Positions 11,036 through 23,620 of a DNA stretch of 64,000 nucleotides are shown here, piece after piece. The notes under the pieces are model-generated. The model did no database searches. It was given only the letters and a program-made list of their open reading frames with translations, and was not told the DNA's origin. The number at the start of each line of letters is the position of its first letter. Position 1 is the first letter of the stretch. A program made the position numbers and the translations under genes. The stretch is from Corallium rubrum (taxonomy: Eukaryota; Cnidaria; Anthozoa; Scleralcyonacea; Coralliidae). The stretch is from positions 10,489,730-10,553,729 of the forward strand of contig OZ036010.1 of assembly GCA_964035015.1 (NCBI GenBank). The letters run 5' to 3'.

Positions 11036-12633
11036 AGTGGTAAAAACATAACCTCCTGGTGGAGGTAATGAACTGTAGAAAATCAAGAGGGGATACTTCA
11101 CCACACTGGTCACTGACATGACACAGGAATAGTGGCAAATGTTCTTCAGCGGCTTCAGTCATACTATAGGTGGTCATACTGAGTGTAAACATTTTGAACT
11201 AAAAACTCGACTTTCTTCATGTTTAAAGGGCATTGGCAATAAAAATTAAGTTTGTCTAAGTTGAAAGAACTCATGAAATTGTAACAAAAGACCTTTGACA
11301 ACGTTTTCGAATCTTTCTTCGTTTTCAAGATATTTCAGTTTGTTTGATATGTAAATGAGATGGTCTCTCACGTCATGAGCAGGGTAAAATATTTTCACAT
11401 GTGGCAAAGCGGTAACCAGTTATATCTCTACCGAGACGTTGTGAAATGTGGTAATAAACGCCCATAAACTAGGACCAGGAACGGTTTCTGTCATTGATCA
11501 GTTTATACAAGGTAAGAAATACTTTCAAAACTGTGACGTTGTTTATCTTATATACTATATACAAAATCTATAATTACTTGATCGGAAACAAATTTAATAT
11601 CTTAAAGCCAACCTCGTACTAGAAATGTTCAGCTTATAAAGTTCGGTTTTCAACTCTGTCCTGTTTCAAAGCTCTTAGTATTCTTTTATCGAAAAATTGT
11701 CAATGTACACTAAAGTCTTTGATAGAAATGATTTATAATGATAAAATCGTTTTATGAGTTTAAGTTTAATTTTGGTTGAATTGTGTGTTGTGCTCATTGG
11801 TCAGTGACTCATGTTACTGCAAGTACATGTATAATATATCATACACTAAGTGAGAAGTGTGTTTTAACCAACTTCGAGCTACGTGTTTTCATATTAGATC
11901 AAACACAACTCTCAAGTGTTTCAAGATAAACAAATCAGGAAATGAATCAGTTGTCAAATGAATCAGTATTTTAAGGTTGGCTTACTTTATCCAAGTGTTT
12001 GATCACATATCAAACCTTCATCTCGCTTATGATTTTCCTATGTGTTTGGTTTATGAATTATTAATAAGTTTGAGAAGTATATATCACAATGCCCTGTATT
12101 TACACTATATACATGTATATAAGAAATTTATGCTGATGAAATATGTTGGCTGTTACATAGACATTACAAAACTTTGACTTGGTGCTTTGTTTACTTGTTT
12201 TAGGTGTTGTTCAATATCTTGTATAATGAAATTAAGAAACCAAAGTTTGTACACACCAGAGCTGCTACAGCGGTCTGACCACAGAATAGTAGATACACCA
12301 GAAGTCTGACTCTTGTGAAAGTACTAAAATATTCTATGATCTGATGTCTATGTGTCACTCAATTGTACATTTTGAAAAATTGTTGAAAAGCTATTGCAAA
12401 CTGTTGGGAAACTTAAAGCCTTCAATATGTTGAAAGCCTTGAAATGAAGAAATATATCTGTTGAAACTACAATACTAAGTATTGTTGTACTGTCTTATTT
12501 AAAATACTAGCAGAATCACAAAATATTAGTGATGTTCATTTATACACTTGAATGCCACTGACAGCATATTTATGACAGGCAAAATGTTGTCTTGGAACAC
12601 AATGTTGATGATCTGGGGTGAGTTGTACATACA
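11036..12633. other. Non-coding, no gene recognised
   Basis: AT-rich sequence. A fragment near 12270-12320 (ACCACAGAATAGTAGATACA, CAGAAGTCTGACTC) resembles the ends of the foldback at 47632-49182, so some of this is decayed mobile DNA. Confidence 0.4.
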
Positions 12634-12822
12634 AGCTTATCTAATTGATAAGTCCTAGCTAAAGAACAGCACTAATCATGCTTTGAACATCCTAATATAA
12701 AATTGTATCCATGCACTGAATGGTTATGTATCCAATAGTGCTGTTCATTGGAAAAAAGTTGAATTGGGTTGTTCAAAGCACCACTAGAGTGGTTCTCTAG
12801 CTAGGATTTATCCACCAGATAA
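12634..12822. repeat. Decayed inverted repeat
   Basis: CTTATCTAATTGATAAGTCC...TAGCTA on the left pairs imperfectly with TAGCTAGGATTTATCCACCA...AGATAAG on the right; AACAGCAC/GTGCTGTT lies inside. Likely an old MITE. Confidence 0.45.
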
Positions 12823-14061
12823 GCTCAGGGCTTCGTACAAAAATCTGAATTTTACAAGTTCACTTCACGTAAAACTCGGGGGAATGTTTATAATGCTAAT
12901 ATATGCTATGTTTTGGAAACAGCCAGTAAAGATGCGTATGTATAGTATGTGCCATGTTCAAATTAGCAATACATGTATAAAATTATTTAAAAGAACTATC
13001 ATTTTTTTTTGTGTCTGTGTGCTTTTCACACATTTTCATGCATTGCGTCTTAAGTCTAATAGTCTATATCTCTTTCTGCTTAACAGCGGTACACATGTAC
13101 GCATTGCGTACCTATTTTTATTCATTTTGCAATGAGTGCATTCTATTCATACAAGTATTTCAATAATTTATATTGTATCTGTTTATATATCTCTCTATTT
13201 CTAATTTGTCAAGAAAAAACGTATTATCGTTGATGACTATACTTTACCTCGAGTTAATAAGTCTATCTACTTTTGAAAAACAACTGTTGGTTTGTTCTTG
13301 CATACAGTTTCTTGCCTTTAAAAACAAGTGGGTCAGGAAAACATGCCTGGTTGTTTATACAGAAAAGCAAGATACATGCATGTATATGGATCTTATTAAT
13401 TTTGTCCCAAGTGTTTTTCAAACCATTATAACCCAAGAAAGAAAAGATAATATAATCCAATGGACCAACACATTTTAATTTCTTATTGTAATTTAAGACC
13501 TACTTTCTTCCCGTATAATTAACTTTACTTTCCTTCTAAAATTTACTATAAAGCTAGACTGAAATGACTTCACTCTTTCTCTCCCAGAGGAGAGCTTGAC
13601 GTTCCAACTTGACAAGTATAACAATGAGTATTACTCTAATGAGTAAAATAATAACAAAGGGGGCATTTTTTGGTGGCACAGGAGGGAAATAATTTTCATC
13701 AATGCATGAATACCAGCAAAGCCACCACACCACGCTCAATAGTGACAATTATCCTCTTAATAATTATACCACCAATTAATGCATTTTGTTATATAGTATT
13801 ATTTAAAGAGTACTATACAGCTTTTAAAAATGCATTTTGTAGTAATGTAAAAGATTCCAAAATAAAACTCAAGTGACCGAGGCAATTCTGTTTTGAAACT
13901 TCAATATCCACTTTCCCCTGCTGCTCTTTAATTTGTGAAACCTGTGGTTGGGGCCTGGTATGAAATGTTTTACCTAAAGATTCTTGTTTTTCATGAAGAA
14001 GGTTTCCAGAAAACTTTCTGTAGTGAATAAAAATTGAGCATGAACCTGTAAACATGAAATA
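12823..14061. other. Non-coding, no gene recognised
   Basis: Only short, compositionally random open frames on both strands. No splice-flanked conserved blocks seen. Confidence 0.4.
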
Positions 14062-14063
14062 TA

Positions 14064-14399
14064 CAGGGTGTATCAAAAAAAAGGCTACCCTTAGAAAATA
14101 TAATTAACATTCTTTTCAAATAACCTATTGTATATTGACAGCCCTGGACACCTCTGAAGTCACGGATGCCTAAAAAACAAATGGTCGTATACACCTGGGA
14201 AATTACGATAACTTCTAAACGTATGAAGGAGCATAACTGAAATAAAAATGTTAATTATATTCATATCAGTTCGATTAAAAATGGTTCAACTGACCACAGA
14301 GCAACGCGTATGTGTCCAGGGCTGTCAATATACAATAGGTTATTTGAAAAGAGTGTTAATTATATTTTCTAAGGGTAGCCTTTTTTTTGATACACCCTG
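14064..14399. mobile_element. Mariner-like MITE, copy A, with vestigial transposase start
   Basis: Ends CAGGGTGTATCAAAAAAAAG / CTTTTTTTTGATACACCCTG are flanked by TA (14062-14063, 14400-14401), as expected of Tc1/mariner. Long inverted arms carry TTAACATTCTTTTCAAATAA. Inside, an ATG at 14281 opens MVQLTTEQRVCV, resembling the N-terminus of mariner/IS630-type transposases, and then runs straight into the right arm. The element thus looks like an internal deletion product of an autonomous transposon. Confidence 0.85.
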
Positions 14400-14401
14400 T
14401 A

Positions 14402-15595
14402 TATACCAATACTCATTAAATCCCCTGTATTTCACAACAACAAATGCTGTGTCATGGGGGTAATGTGGAGTGAAGAGGTAAACAAGTCTTAATAAATTCA
14501 TGCACAAGACGACTTGCTGTCATAGGATGAACTTAAGAACAATTACAACCCCTATAGACCTATGGACAGCCTGCACAAATTTGTTGAACAAAGAATTGCT
14601 AGATAGCCCAAAGTACAGAAGTTGGCACTACATATTGAATTAAAATTTAAAACAACAGGTTTTTGTTATTCTTATATCTAAAATAAAGATACCATGTACA
14701 TGTAAAAGTCCTAGTTTAATACAATATAGCTAAATTGTGAAACAGTCTTCCAAATGAGCTACGGACTCAAAGAAAACAAAGCGCGAAATCAAAACAACGC
14801 CAGTCTCGACGACTGGCGGTTCTTGGCGCGCCCCACGGAGACGAAGATTGAGACCAGATTTTGACAATGGCGGGCAAAAATCGGCAGAAGCAAATCCTCG
14901 TTCAAATTCTGGAGCAACAAAGGAAATTTTGGCACCAAAAGAAAGCGATTTTTTTCATGTTTAAACGAAACGAATTTTTTTCGAGTTTTGTCAAATATTA
15001 ATATAAATACGTTTGAATTGTTTGAGGTAACTAAATGCGTCATAATCAGCGACTGGAAATGTGCTTGTGAAGAATTCAAACCAATATTAGGTTACAAATA
15101 TACTCCTATAGAGAGTGTCAAATGATAATGATGACAAAGTAAAAGACTTCAAATATCATCCACACAAATTTCACGTTCAAAAGGCCACTTATTCTAGTGA
15201 ATGTAACATACGATTTTCAGAAAATTTAAAATTTACAGTTCTTTAGTTCCTGGAGCAACAAGGAATGTTTTTATACCCACAGAAAGATCATTTCCGGCTT
15301 GTTATAATAAGCTAATCAGTGTTCTTGTTGCTTCTGAGTAACGTCAAATAAGTACATATAATCTCTCCACTTTTCGGCCAAGTTCAGTGACCCGTAAAAG
15401 CAGTAAACATATAAACATTGTTCATTGTTTTCATTGTTCTCACAGGGAATTTAATCTCGATGGATAGAGATTAGGTAAGATTAGTAACTAATCATACCTA
15501 ATTTTTATGCATTAGGTACGATTCAAGTGACTAATCATACCTAATTGTTTACGCCAAAGTTAACGTTCGCTTATGCATATAATAGAGGGGCATTT
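14402..15595. other. Non-coding, with small direct repeats
   Basis: No gene recognised. TAGGTANGATT...ACTAATCATACCTAA is repeated at about 15472-15545. The minus-strand frame at 14789-15079 has no domain. Confidence 0.4.
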
Positions 15596-15776
15596 AAGCC
15601 TAGTTCTCATATGTCGCCGACGGTCGCCGATTTGTGATTTAGATGCATGTTAAAACGGTGAAAAAGAAAAGTAATAAAGCACAATGCAGAAAGCAGTGCT
15701 TTTCTGCATTGTTCTTTATTACTTAACATGCATCTGAATCATGGATCGGCGACGGTCGGCGACATGAGAACTAGGC
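15596..15776. mobile_element. Palindromic MITE, GTCGCCGACGG family, copy 1
   Basis: Near-full-length inverted repeat. The arms include CCTAGTTCTCATATGTCGCC, GCATGTTAA, AGTAATAAAG and GCACAATGCAGAAA around a 7-bp centre. The second copy at 38831-39010 has the same arms in swapped order. Both begin after TTTA, but no clean target duplication is seen. Confidence 0.8.
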
Positions 15777-16824
15777 GTTAGCAAACTAGGACGCCGACGG
15801 GAAATAAGTTACTGCATTTAAAAGAAACCATGGATCAGGACATCGTATATTGTATGCTTTATGTATTTTGTAAGATCTTTAAAAGGCAGCCATAGCCTCG
15901 ACAACGTGACGTATGATAGATTAACGCCTAAGTAAACTAACAACTTTTGCTGTTCCTTGCCACAACGTCGTCTTGAAAACGTGAAAACGCTTTAGTTGAC
16001 GTTGTATGTGCAACGAGGACGGTGTTGGGATTACTCATAGGGACTGAAAATTATTCAACGCTTTGCTTTGGTTGAAAAATACTATTGTACTTGAGTCGTC
16101 GTCGTGACGTTCGCGTTGTGCTTGCTAAAGGTCCCTAATAACTAACAAATACATGAAGTGAACACAACTCAATAATTTATTCACTCTGAAGTTGTTGACT
16201 ACGCCAAAAGCGTTCTTATTTTACTCTCCTTCTTCATCGGAAACCATAATATAACAAAGTGATAGCATGGCTGCCAGGCATTTCGTTTGAAATGTCCTCA
16301 AGCCTCGGGAGGTTTAGTAAAAGTCCTCCCGGTGCTTTCGGGTACGTACATATTTAATCACTCATCAACCTCAATGCCTTGCTATTACGTATAATAATTC
16401 CATGATCGCCTCGGATTCTTTTGTTCTCCAAGGGAATGTAAACCTCGTATTTCTCTCATTGCTCATGCAAGAGGGAATTTTTCCTTTGTCTTCTAATTTT
16501 CCCATGCATGCATGCATGTCGATGAGGGAAAATTAGAAGACAAAGAAATCCTTTGTCCGAGCCTTTGTCTTCTACATAAATTTCCCGCTTGCATATATTG
16601 ATGACAACATGCTCGGGAAAATTAGATGCAACTTCTCTGATCAACCGTGTAAAAGTTCTCAAAGTTTTCCTCGGCGATCATAATATTACAAACTAATAAC
16701 ATGACTTTTCGGAAAATTAGCGATTAATTTCCCCTTTGCCTTGGGAAGATGCGGCCCTCAGACTTTCACAAACCTTCCCTCGGCTGCGGGAAATTTAATC
16801 GCTAATTTCCCTCAAGTTACTATA
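15777..16824. other. Non-coding with hairpin at 16484-16545
   Basis: CTTTGTCTTCTAATTTTCCC and its inverse flank a GCATGCATGCATG loop. Related fragments (GGGAAATTTAATC, TTCCCGAGC) recur to 16800, suggesting decayed copies of one element. No gene seen. Confidence 0.5.
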
Positions 16825-17138
16825 CAGGGTGTATCAAAAAAAAGGCTACCCTTAGAAAATATAATTAACATTCTTTTCAAATAACCTATTGTATATTGAC
16901 AGCCCTGGACACCTCTGAAGTCACGGATGCGTAATCACGGATCGTATACACCTGGGAAATTACGATAACTTCACCATGCATACACTTCAAGTTATCTTAA
17001 TTTCCCAGGTGTATAAAACCATTTGTTTTTACGCATCCGTGACTTCAGAGGTGTCCAGGGCTGTCAATATACAATAGGTTATTTGAAAAGAATGTTAATT
17101 ATATTTTCTAAGGGTAGCCTTTTTTTTGATACACACTG
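16825..17138. mobile_element. Mariner-like MITE, copy B
   Basis: Same family as 14064-14399, TA-flanked at 16823-16824 and 17139-17140. The arms are nearly complete and only a short spacer remains. Its right TA directly abuts the next element. Confidence 0.88.
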
Positions 17139-17140
17139 TA

Positions 17141-17302
17141 GATCGTTTTCACTCACGTGATCGGTTGCCCCATTGGGGTGGTGAAACAATACGAAATATT
17201 TGAATAACAAAGAGCTAATTCCCATGCCGTACACCAATATGGCCGCCATTTCATTGTTTTGGTACACCAATATGGCCGCCGTGACGTCAGATGAAAACGA
17301 TC
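17141..17302. mobile_element. Short TA-flanked element with GATCGTTTTC ends
   Basis: Termini GATCGTTTTCACTCACGTGA / GTCAGATGAAAACGATC, with two CACCAATATGGCCGCC blocks inside. It sits exactly between two mariner-like MITEs and shares a TA with each. A larger relative lies at 51494-51932. Confidence 0.8.
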
Positions 17303-17304
17303 TA

Positions 17305-17620
17305 CAGGGTGTATCAAAAAAAAGGCTACCCTTAGAAAATATAATTAACATTCTTTTCAAATAACCTATTGTATATTGACAGCCCTGGACACCTCTGAAG
17401 TCACGGATGCGTAAAAAACAAATCGTCGTATACACCTGGGAAATTACGATAACTTCTAAACGTATGAAGGAGCATAACTGAAATAAAAATGTTAATTATA
17501 TTCATATCAGTTCGATTAAAAATGGTTCAACTGACCACAGGGCTGTCAATATACAATAGGTTATTTGAAAAGAATGTTAATTATATTTTCTAAGGGTAGC
17601 CTTTTTTTTTATACACCCTG
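17305..17620. mobile_element. Mariner-like MITE, copy D
   Basis: Same family as 14064-14399, flanked by TA at 17303-17304 and 17621-17622. It keeps the transposase-start vestige (ATG at about 17522, MVQLTT) before joining the right arm. Confidence 0.88.
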
Positions 17621-17622
17621 TA

Positions 17623-19259
17623 TAGTCATGTTATTACTTATAATTATTGAGCTGAAACCAGTACGCTACGACAAAACAAACCAGAGAAACATATTTTAAA
17701 ATACATAGCAAGAACATTTAAAAATCTTACCTTATAAAACGCAGTTTTTCAATCGGAACAGTGGCAACGAAAAAAGTGTATAATATATATGATCATCAAC
17801 TGTCACGCTCCGAGCACAAGACCTGAGCCGACCTTCGCCCACATTATTGGACCCCGTTTACACGAAAGCAAATTTAACCAAGTTCATAGTCAATCCGTGT
17901 ACTATCGATGCCGGATATCGATTTTGCGGCTTACATGAGAACTGCGAGTCTCAATCCGGAAAGAAATTGCGATCTATTGGCACACCAGGCGGAAAAAGTA
18001 GTCTTGTTTAAAAAGATAATTGCCCCACAAATAATTCTCAAAAAATTTAAATTGTGCTAAAGGAAGAGATTGAGTATTGTTATTGAAATTTTGAAATAGA
18101 GTCAGAATACTACCTTTTTATTATTGAGAGAAGTGCTGATTTGAGTGATAAACTTTCCAAGACTTATTTTTCTTAAATCTCGATTGTTCTTTCTCTATAT
18201 TCATTAACATTTCTTTAGATGAAACTATTAATATTATTATAAACCAATTGCTTTCGACCGTCACTGTGTTTCATGGTTTCATTCGAAATGAGTCAATAAT
18301 TGAATTCATAAATCTAGCCGTAAAATTCTACGACCAAGTTGATAGAGCTTGCCATTATCTTTCCGCTTAGGCCGCTTTTCGCTAATATATTTTTTCTCGT
18401 TTATGGAAGTATTTGGCTCGATGACTGCCCTTGTCACTTCAAAACGCTTTACTACAAACGCTACGTTGACGACTCCTATTTAGTTTAAGTGTCATTACTT
18501 AAAGTAAAAACACAAAAATATGAAATTTACAAATGAAGTTATAATCAGGAGCCGCGGCTCCCCCCCCCCTTTTGATATAAGCGACAGACATGTAACTACA
18601 AAAATGATGCAATATGCCATTGTGTCAGGAAATAAATTGTAAACAGTGTATTCAATCTACTGAATGTATGCATTTTGAGTATCTATGTGACGTTTGCGTG
18701 TTTTGAGTATTTTATATATGACGTTTTTTAACCTTTAGAGTCTGTAAAATCTTCCTCCAAAAACCAGGTAATGGCATTTCAGCGACTCTCGATATCAAAA
18801 TTTCCCGGGGGAGCATGCCCCCAGACCCCCCTAAAAATTTATTTTGATTTCGGCTCCCCCTTTTTCAAAATCCTGGCTGCGTCCCTGGTATTAATCTGAC
18901 AGATCATCAGCATTCTTGAACATAAATATCAGTCGCTCTAATGGTTTCGTTTACCAAAAACCGACTTTCACAGGTCTATTTACTAATTTTCTCAGCTTTT
19001 TACCTCTTGCGTATAAGAAAGGCCTAATTTCCACTGTTCTTTTCAGATATTTTAATTTATGCTCTTCTTACATTATAAACTTTCAAGAAGAACTCGACAA
19101 ATTTAAACATATTTTACTGCAAAAATCTTTGATGTCTCAAAGTTGTTGTCAATGTTCTTGCATTTATATACAGGAATTTTTTTGGTTTAAACGCATTTCA
19201 GTTTTAGCTACGCGTTATTTTTCGACGTTCTCGTTAATATCTCATGCACCTTTTTTAAT
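17623..19259. other. Non-coding, no gene recognised
   Basis: AT-rich. A C tract lies at 18559-18569. GAGCATGCCCCCAGACCCCC near 18812 resembles decayed repeat sequence. The frame at 18916-19341 has no domain and leads into the satellite. Confidence 0.4.
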
Positions 19260-20032
19260 TTTAAAGATCGTATTCCTTGTCAAAACAATTTCCTCAATTT
19301 TGTTTTCAAGAGTTATTTATACGCCGTATAAATATATATAATCACGGCGTTATTTTTATAAGTGTGTCCGAAATTCTGACTCTGAAGAGATGTTTTGTTT
19401 TGATAAGAGAGCCAAAATTTCTGACATCCGTATCAAAACAATTCTCTCAATTTATCTGAAGAGACGTTTATAAGGGTGTTAGAAATTCTGACTTCCTTAT
19501 TAAAACAATTTTAAAACAATTATTTCAATTCTTATCTGAAGAGATGTTAATTTATACGGGTGTCAGAAATTCTAACTCGCTTATCAAAACAATTCTCTCA
19601 ATTTTATCTGAAGAGACGTTTATAAAGGTGTCAGAAATTCTGACTCGCTTATCAAAACAATTCTCTCAATTTTATCTAAAGAGACGTTTATAAGGGTGTC
19701 AGAAATTCTGACTCCGCTATTGAGAGAATTTTCCCAGTTTCTCTGAAGAGATATTTGACTGCCTTATCAAAACAATTCTCTCAATTTTATATGAAGAGAT
19801 GTTTATAAGATGTCGGAAATTCTGACTCACTTATCAAAACAATTTTCTTAATTTTATCTGAAGAGATGTTTTGTTTTGATAATCAAAATTTCTGACATCC
19901 GTATCAAAACAATTCTCTCAATTTTATCTGAAGAGATATTTATAAAGCTGTCGGAAATTCTGACTTATCAAAACAGTTCTCTCAATTTTATCTGAAGAGA
20001 CGTTTATAAGGGTGTTAGAAATTTTGACTCTC
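19260..20032. repeat. Degenerate satellite, 65-75-bp units, left part
   Basis: Units built on TCAGAAATTCTGACTCNCTT, ATCAAAACAATTCTCTCAAT, TTATCTGAAGAGACGTTTAT repeat about eleven times with variable length. The array resumes after the insertion at 20037-20587. Confidence 0.9.
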
Positions 20033-20036
20033 TTAA

Positions 20037-20587
20037 GGGGGTGTTCATATGATCCCGGTAGCGGGATGGCCCGGTAAGCAAAACGAAGTCTGTTTTGTGT
20101 TCATATGGTAGTTTTCATCCCGCCTACCGAGGGAAATCATGACTAAAATTAGCTTGTCTGATGATCCGTGACTACACATCAGCCATCAAAGATCGCAATT
20201 TTGTCGTATTGCACATGTTTGTATGCTTCATAATCAATCTTTTTATTATACAATTGTGATTTATATGCCAATAAACAATAAAATCTTCAACTATCCTTAA
20301 TTCTACAAAAAAGAACTAACTTTTCTCCTTAATGACTTCATCCCGGTAAGCGGGACGATGTGTTCATATGGGAAAATTTCATCCCGCCTACTTATGCATG
20401 ATCTCGGCACGCGCTGCCGAGATCTTGGTAAGCGGGCCAGCCCGCTTTCTCATATGAATGCAAAGCAAATTTTTATAGGAAAATAACTACAAGGCGAGAT
20501 CCCCACTAAGTGGGCCAGCCTGGTAACCGGGATCATATTAATTACACCAGCGCCGGCTACGCAGGCTAGGATCATATGAACACCCCC
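20037..20587. mobile_element. TTAA-flanked MITE inserted in the satellite
   Basis: Perfect terminal inverted repeats GGGGGTGTTCATATGATCC / GGATCATATGAACACCCCC with TTAA at 20033-20036 and 20588-20591. Deleting the element and one TTAA rejoins ...GACTCTCTTAATAAAACAATT, which fits the satellite consensus. Internally it repeats motifs around CCCGGTAAGCGGG. The piggyBac-type target preference is inferred from the TTAA. Confidence 0.92.
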
Positions 20588-20591
20588 TTAA

Positions 20592-20970
20592 TAAAACAAT
20601 TATCTCAATTCTTACCTGAAGAGATGCTTATACGGGTGTCAGAAATTCTGACTCCCTTATCCAAATAATTCTCTCCGTTTTATCTAAAGACGTTATAATG
20701 GTGTCAGAAATTCTGTCTCCGCTATCGAGAGAATTTGCCCAGTTTGTCTGAAGAGATATTTGCCTGGCTCCCTTATCAAATTTGTTGAATTTTTTCTCGA
20801 GTAATATTTAGAACGGTGTAAGAAATTCTGACTCTCATATCAAGAGAATTTGCTCAGTTTGTCCGAAAAAGATATTTATAAGGCTGTCAGAAATTTTAGT
20901 TCCCTTATCAAAACAATTTTCTCAACTTTATATGAAGAAATCTTTATAATGGTGTCAGAAATTCTAAATT
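20592..20970. repeat. Degenerate satellite, right part
   Basis: Continuation of the 19260-20032 array, about five more units, fading out near 20970. Confidence 0.85.
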
Positions 20971-21727
20971 GAATGAAAAAAACCAATTACTGATGGAAAT
21001 ATTGTCTTGAAGATAATCACACTGATAATCTTCTTGTTCGCAGTTATGGCTAAGTGGTGAAATTTTGCATGTATTGTTTTTTTTTTACGACATTAACGTT
21101 TATGGTTTAGGACAGTTCGCATAAATATTAAAAGCTGAATGAAAAATGGAGAAAAAGAGCAAGAATAAAAGTGATGCTCAGAGAATTGGGCGTTTTGTGC
21201 AACCATATATTTTTACTGTTAATTTGCGCAAAACTCGACTATTTTTAGTTGAAAAATTATGTCCAATCCAAACTTTTGCAAAATATTGCGAAATGTTGTA
21301 AACAGAAGATTTAGTAAATTCTGCAAAATATAGTAGATACAATATAGCAGATAGCAAAGTGAAAAACTCATTTTTCACTTTGCTATCTGCTATTTGTGAT
21401 GTTGTGAGAACATAATTTTTAATATAAACGAGAAGTTGTGGAAACACGTTTACTTTTAATTGCGGAGCTTTCGACCTGTTGACTCATCAGAGCAAAGACG
21501 TCTTCCCCAATCCTCCCCGTGGCGCCGCTACTGTCTAGAAAAGTAGTTGTTCACATTAGCGAATAAAGTAGATTCTTTCCGTTTGATGCGGTGGTCCTGT
21601 TCCCATGCACGCATGTTTTGCTATGAGTGACGTTTCTAGTTTAGATTTGATGCAGCAGTCGTACGTAATGTATTTTTTGTCGTGTTTTCAAGTTCCGTCC
21701 GGTTTTTCCAATGTATACCATACCATA
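20971..21727. other. Non-coding, with a hammerhead-like motif
   Basis: Minus-strand read of 21463-21500 gives CTGATGA, an 11-nt segment, then GAAAGCTCC: the core words of a hammerhead ribozyme, though stem II pairs poorly. A hairpin TTTTTCACTTTGCTATCTGC with its inverse lies at 21340-21392. No gene seen. Confidence 0.4.
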
Positions 21728-22715
21728 AGCCTGCTATGCTAATACAGACTTCACATCGCGCCCTGGGAAAATGGATGCGAGAGAAGAGTCTGCTATTTAA
21801 TAACACCGCTAATTGTGTCCCGTCAAGTTTATGCAAATTAGTTACATTTTAACTAGCTGGGCGAGTGTTGTTATGTGAAATTTGTTTCGTCGAAAGCTAA
21901 TATTTTAAAAGGTTTAGCTTCAAACTTCACGAAATTTACAAAAAAATATTGTTTTGGCTATATTCTTTCTGCCCGTGCAAATAAGTGTGCGTGAAAGTCA
22001 GTGTAGTAAGCAGTAAAGCTAAAGCATAAGAAGAGAAATTAAATATTGTAAACAAAAGCTCATATAGCCAAGCAGGGATTGTCTGAACTTAAGTTCACTT
22101 AAAAGTTAATTTTTCGCATAGTATAGCTTAGAACTTTATACCCTGCGAGTAGAGCCTTCTTTTCCTTATTTCTTCGCTGAGAGAGAGGAAGAAAAGTAGG
22201 CTCTGCTGTATTTGTGACGGGTTTCCATTGCGCATGCATATCAGTTACTTGGTTACAGTCTCGAACCCAGTCCCAATCAGAGCAGAAAACAAAACAAGAA
22301 CCGGTTAAACGGGTCTTAAACGGGTCTTAAACGGGTTACTTCGTCCTAAATCTTGGACGAAGCCAAACACGTATACAGCAGAGCCTACTTTTCTTCCTCT
22401 CTCAGCGAAGAAATAAGGAAAGGAAGGCTCCGCTCGCAGGGTAAGAACTTTACGAAATTTACGAAGACTGGTATTTTCAACGTGTTCTTACTGCTCGTGT
22501 AAATGAATCTACGTGAAAGATTTTGAAAAGGCTACAAGTGTTGGCGAAATGTATCTAACAGATAATAAATTTTACTGAAATGTCTGGCCATGTCTGATTG
22601 CGTTAATTTGATTTGCAGCATAATCGGGACACAATTAACGCGGTGTTAAATAGCAGACTCTTCTCTCGCGTCCATTTTCCCAGGGCGCGATGTGAAGAGT
22701 CTGTATTAGCAGGCT
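21728..22715. mobile_element. Foldback element with about 100-bp inverted ends
   Basis: The left end (AGCCTGCTATGCTAATACAG... ATTGTGTCCCG) is repeated inverted at 22621-22715. ACCAT flanks both sides, a possible 5-bp duplication. The interior is non-coding and is itself interrupted at 22139-22443. Confidence 0.8.
22139..22443. mobile_element. Nested foldback element with 9-bp target duplication
   Basis: Ends TACCCTGCGAG / CTCGCAGGGTA with long arms (CTTATTTCTTCGCTGAGAGA and inverse). The direct repeat AGAACTTTA lies at 22130-22138 and 22444-22452. It inserted into the older element 21728-22715. The shared terminus CTCGCAGGGTA at 39968-39981 marks a truncated relative. Confidence 0.9.
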
Positions 22716-23590
22716 AACCATTCCACATTCATATGAGATACGATATACACCATTTTTTAAACTTCAGTTTTAGGTTAGAACAAATTGTACTATTAGAACA
22801 ATGTGTATTATTCTGCTAGTTTTAATCATGACGTGCGCATACAACTATATCAACGCCGTAATTAGAAATTAATTTTAATGTAACTTTTCTGAAGATGGTC
22901 CGAAAGCTCAGATCGAAAGTTTAAATGAAACATGATGTTAATCCACAAAGATGAATCTTTATTGTTAAATCATGAAAAGCTTCAAGGAACACATTTAACT
23001 TTTTAAAATTTATTAAATTTTAGAAGCATAACAAAATAACAAATTTGAGAAAAGATTCCAACAAATCTTAAGTTTCTTTAAATAGTTATTGTACATGATC
23101 TCTCCAAGACAAATTAGAACCAATGATAACTCCATAGGCGAATCTAATTTTCTATTTCCATACTCAGCATTATCAAAAATGCGCAACTCAAAAATTAGCT
23201 TTTTTTGAGCTGTGCATTTTTGAGCTGCGCATGAGTTTGGCCATCCCGCCAAATTAAAGATGTTTTAACATAAAATACTAAAATATCTCATGCACTCTGT
23301 ATAAAATGCATCACTTTTTTATACGTACTAAATTATAACCACAATGTTAACTTATTTTTGCAACTGCTGTGTACGTTGTAAGATATTGTTTACCAAATAT
23401 TGATTAATTTTACTTAATTTGCACACAAATACTAACCTCTTTGAAAACATAAATAAATCAAGAGCTTTTCCGCGTGTTTGGCAAACACGTTTGGCAAACA
23501 CCCAACAACTTCAAAGCATGACTGCGGAAAATTTAATTGTAATTTCCTAACTCCCAAATAACAACCTCGTGATCAGCCTCGAAGCCACAG
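22716..23590. other. Upstream region of the mosaic gene
   Basis: Non-coding. A hammerhead-like hairpin (CTGAAGAT, GGTC...GATC stem, CGAAAG) lies at 22890-22922. Regulatory sequence for the gene starting at 23840 may lie in the last few hundred bases, but no site can be named with confidence. Confidence 0.4.
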
Positions 23591-23600
23591 TATAAAAAAT
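23591..23600 (+). promoter_or_regulatory. TATA box of the mosaic lectin gene
   Basis: TATAAAAAAT sits about 30 bp before GTCATTATACG, a plausible initiator, and about 135 bp before a good splice donor that ends the presumed 5' UTR exon. Confidence 0.55.
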
Positions 23601-23620
23601 GCGCCAGTTTCTTGAGTTGA

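Noticed and set aside
18916-19341. 141-codon frame (+)
   Set aside because: AT-driven composition, no domain, runs into the satellite array.
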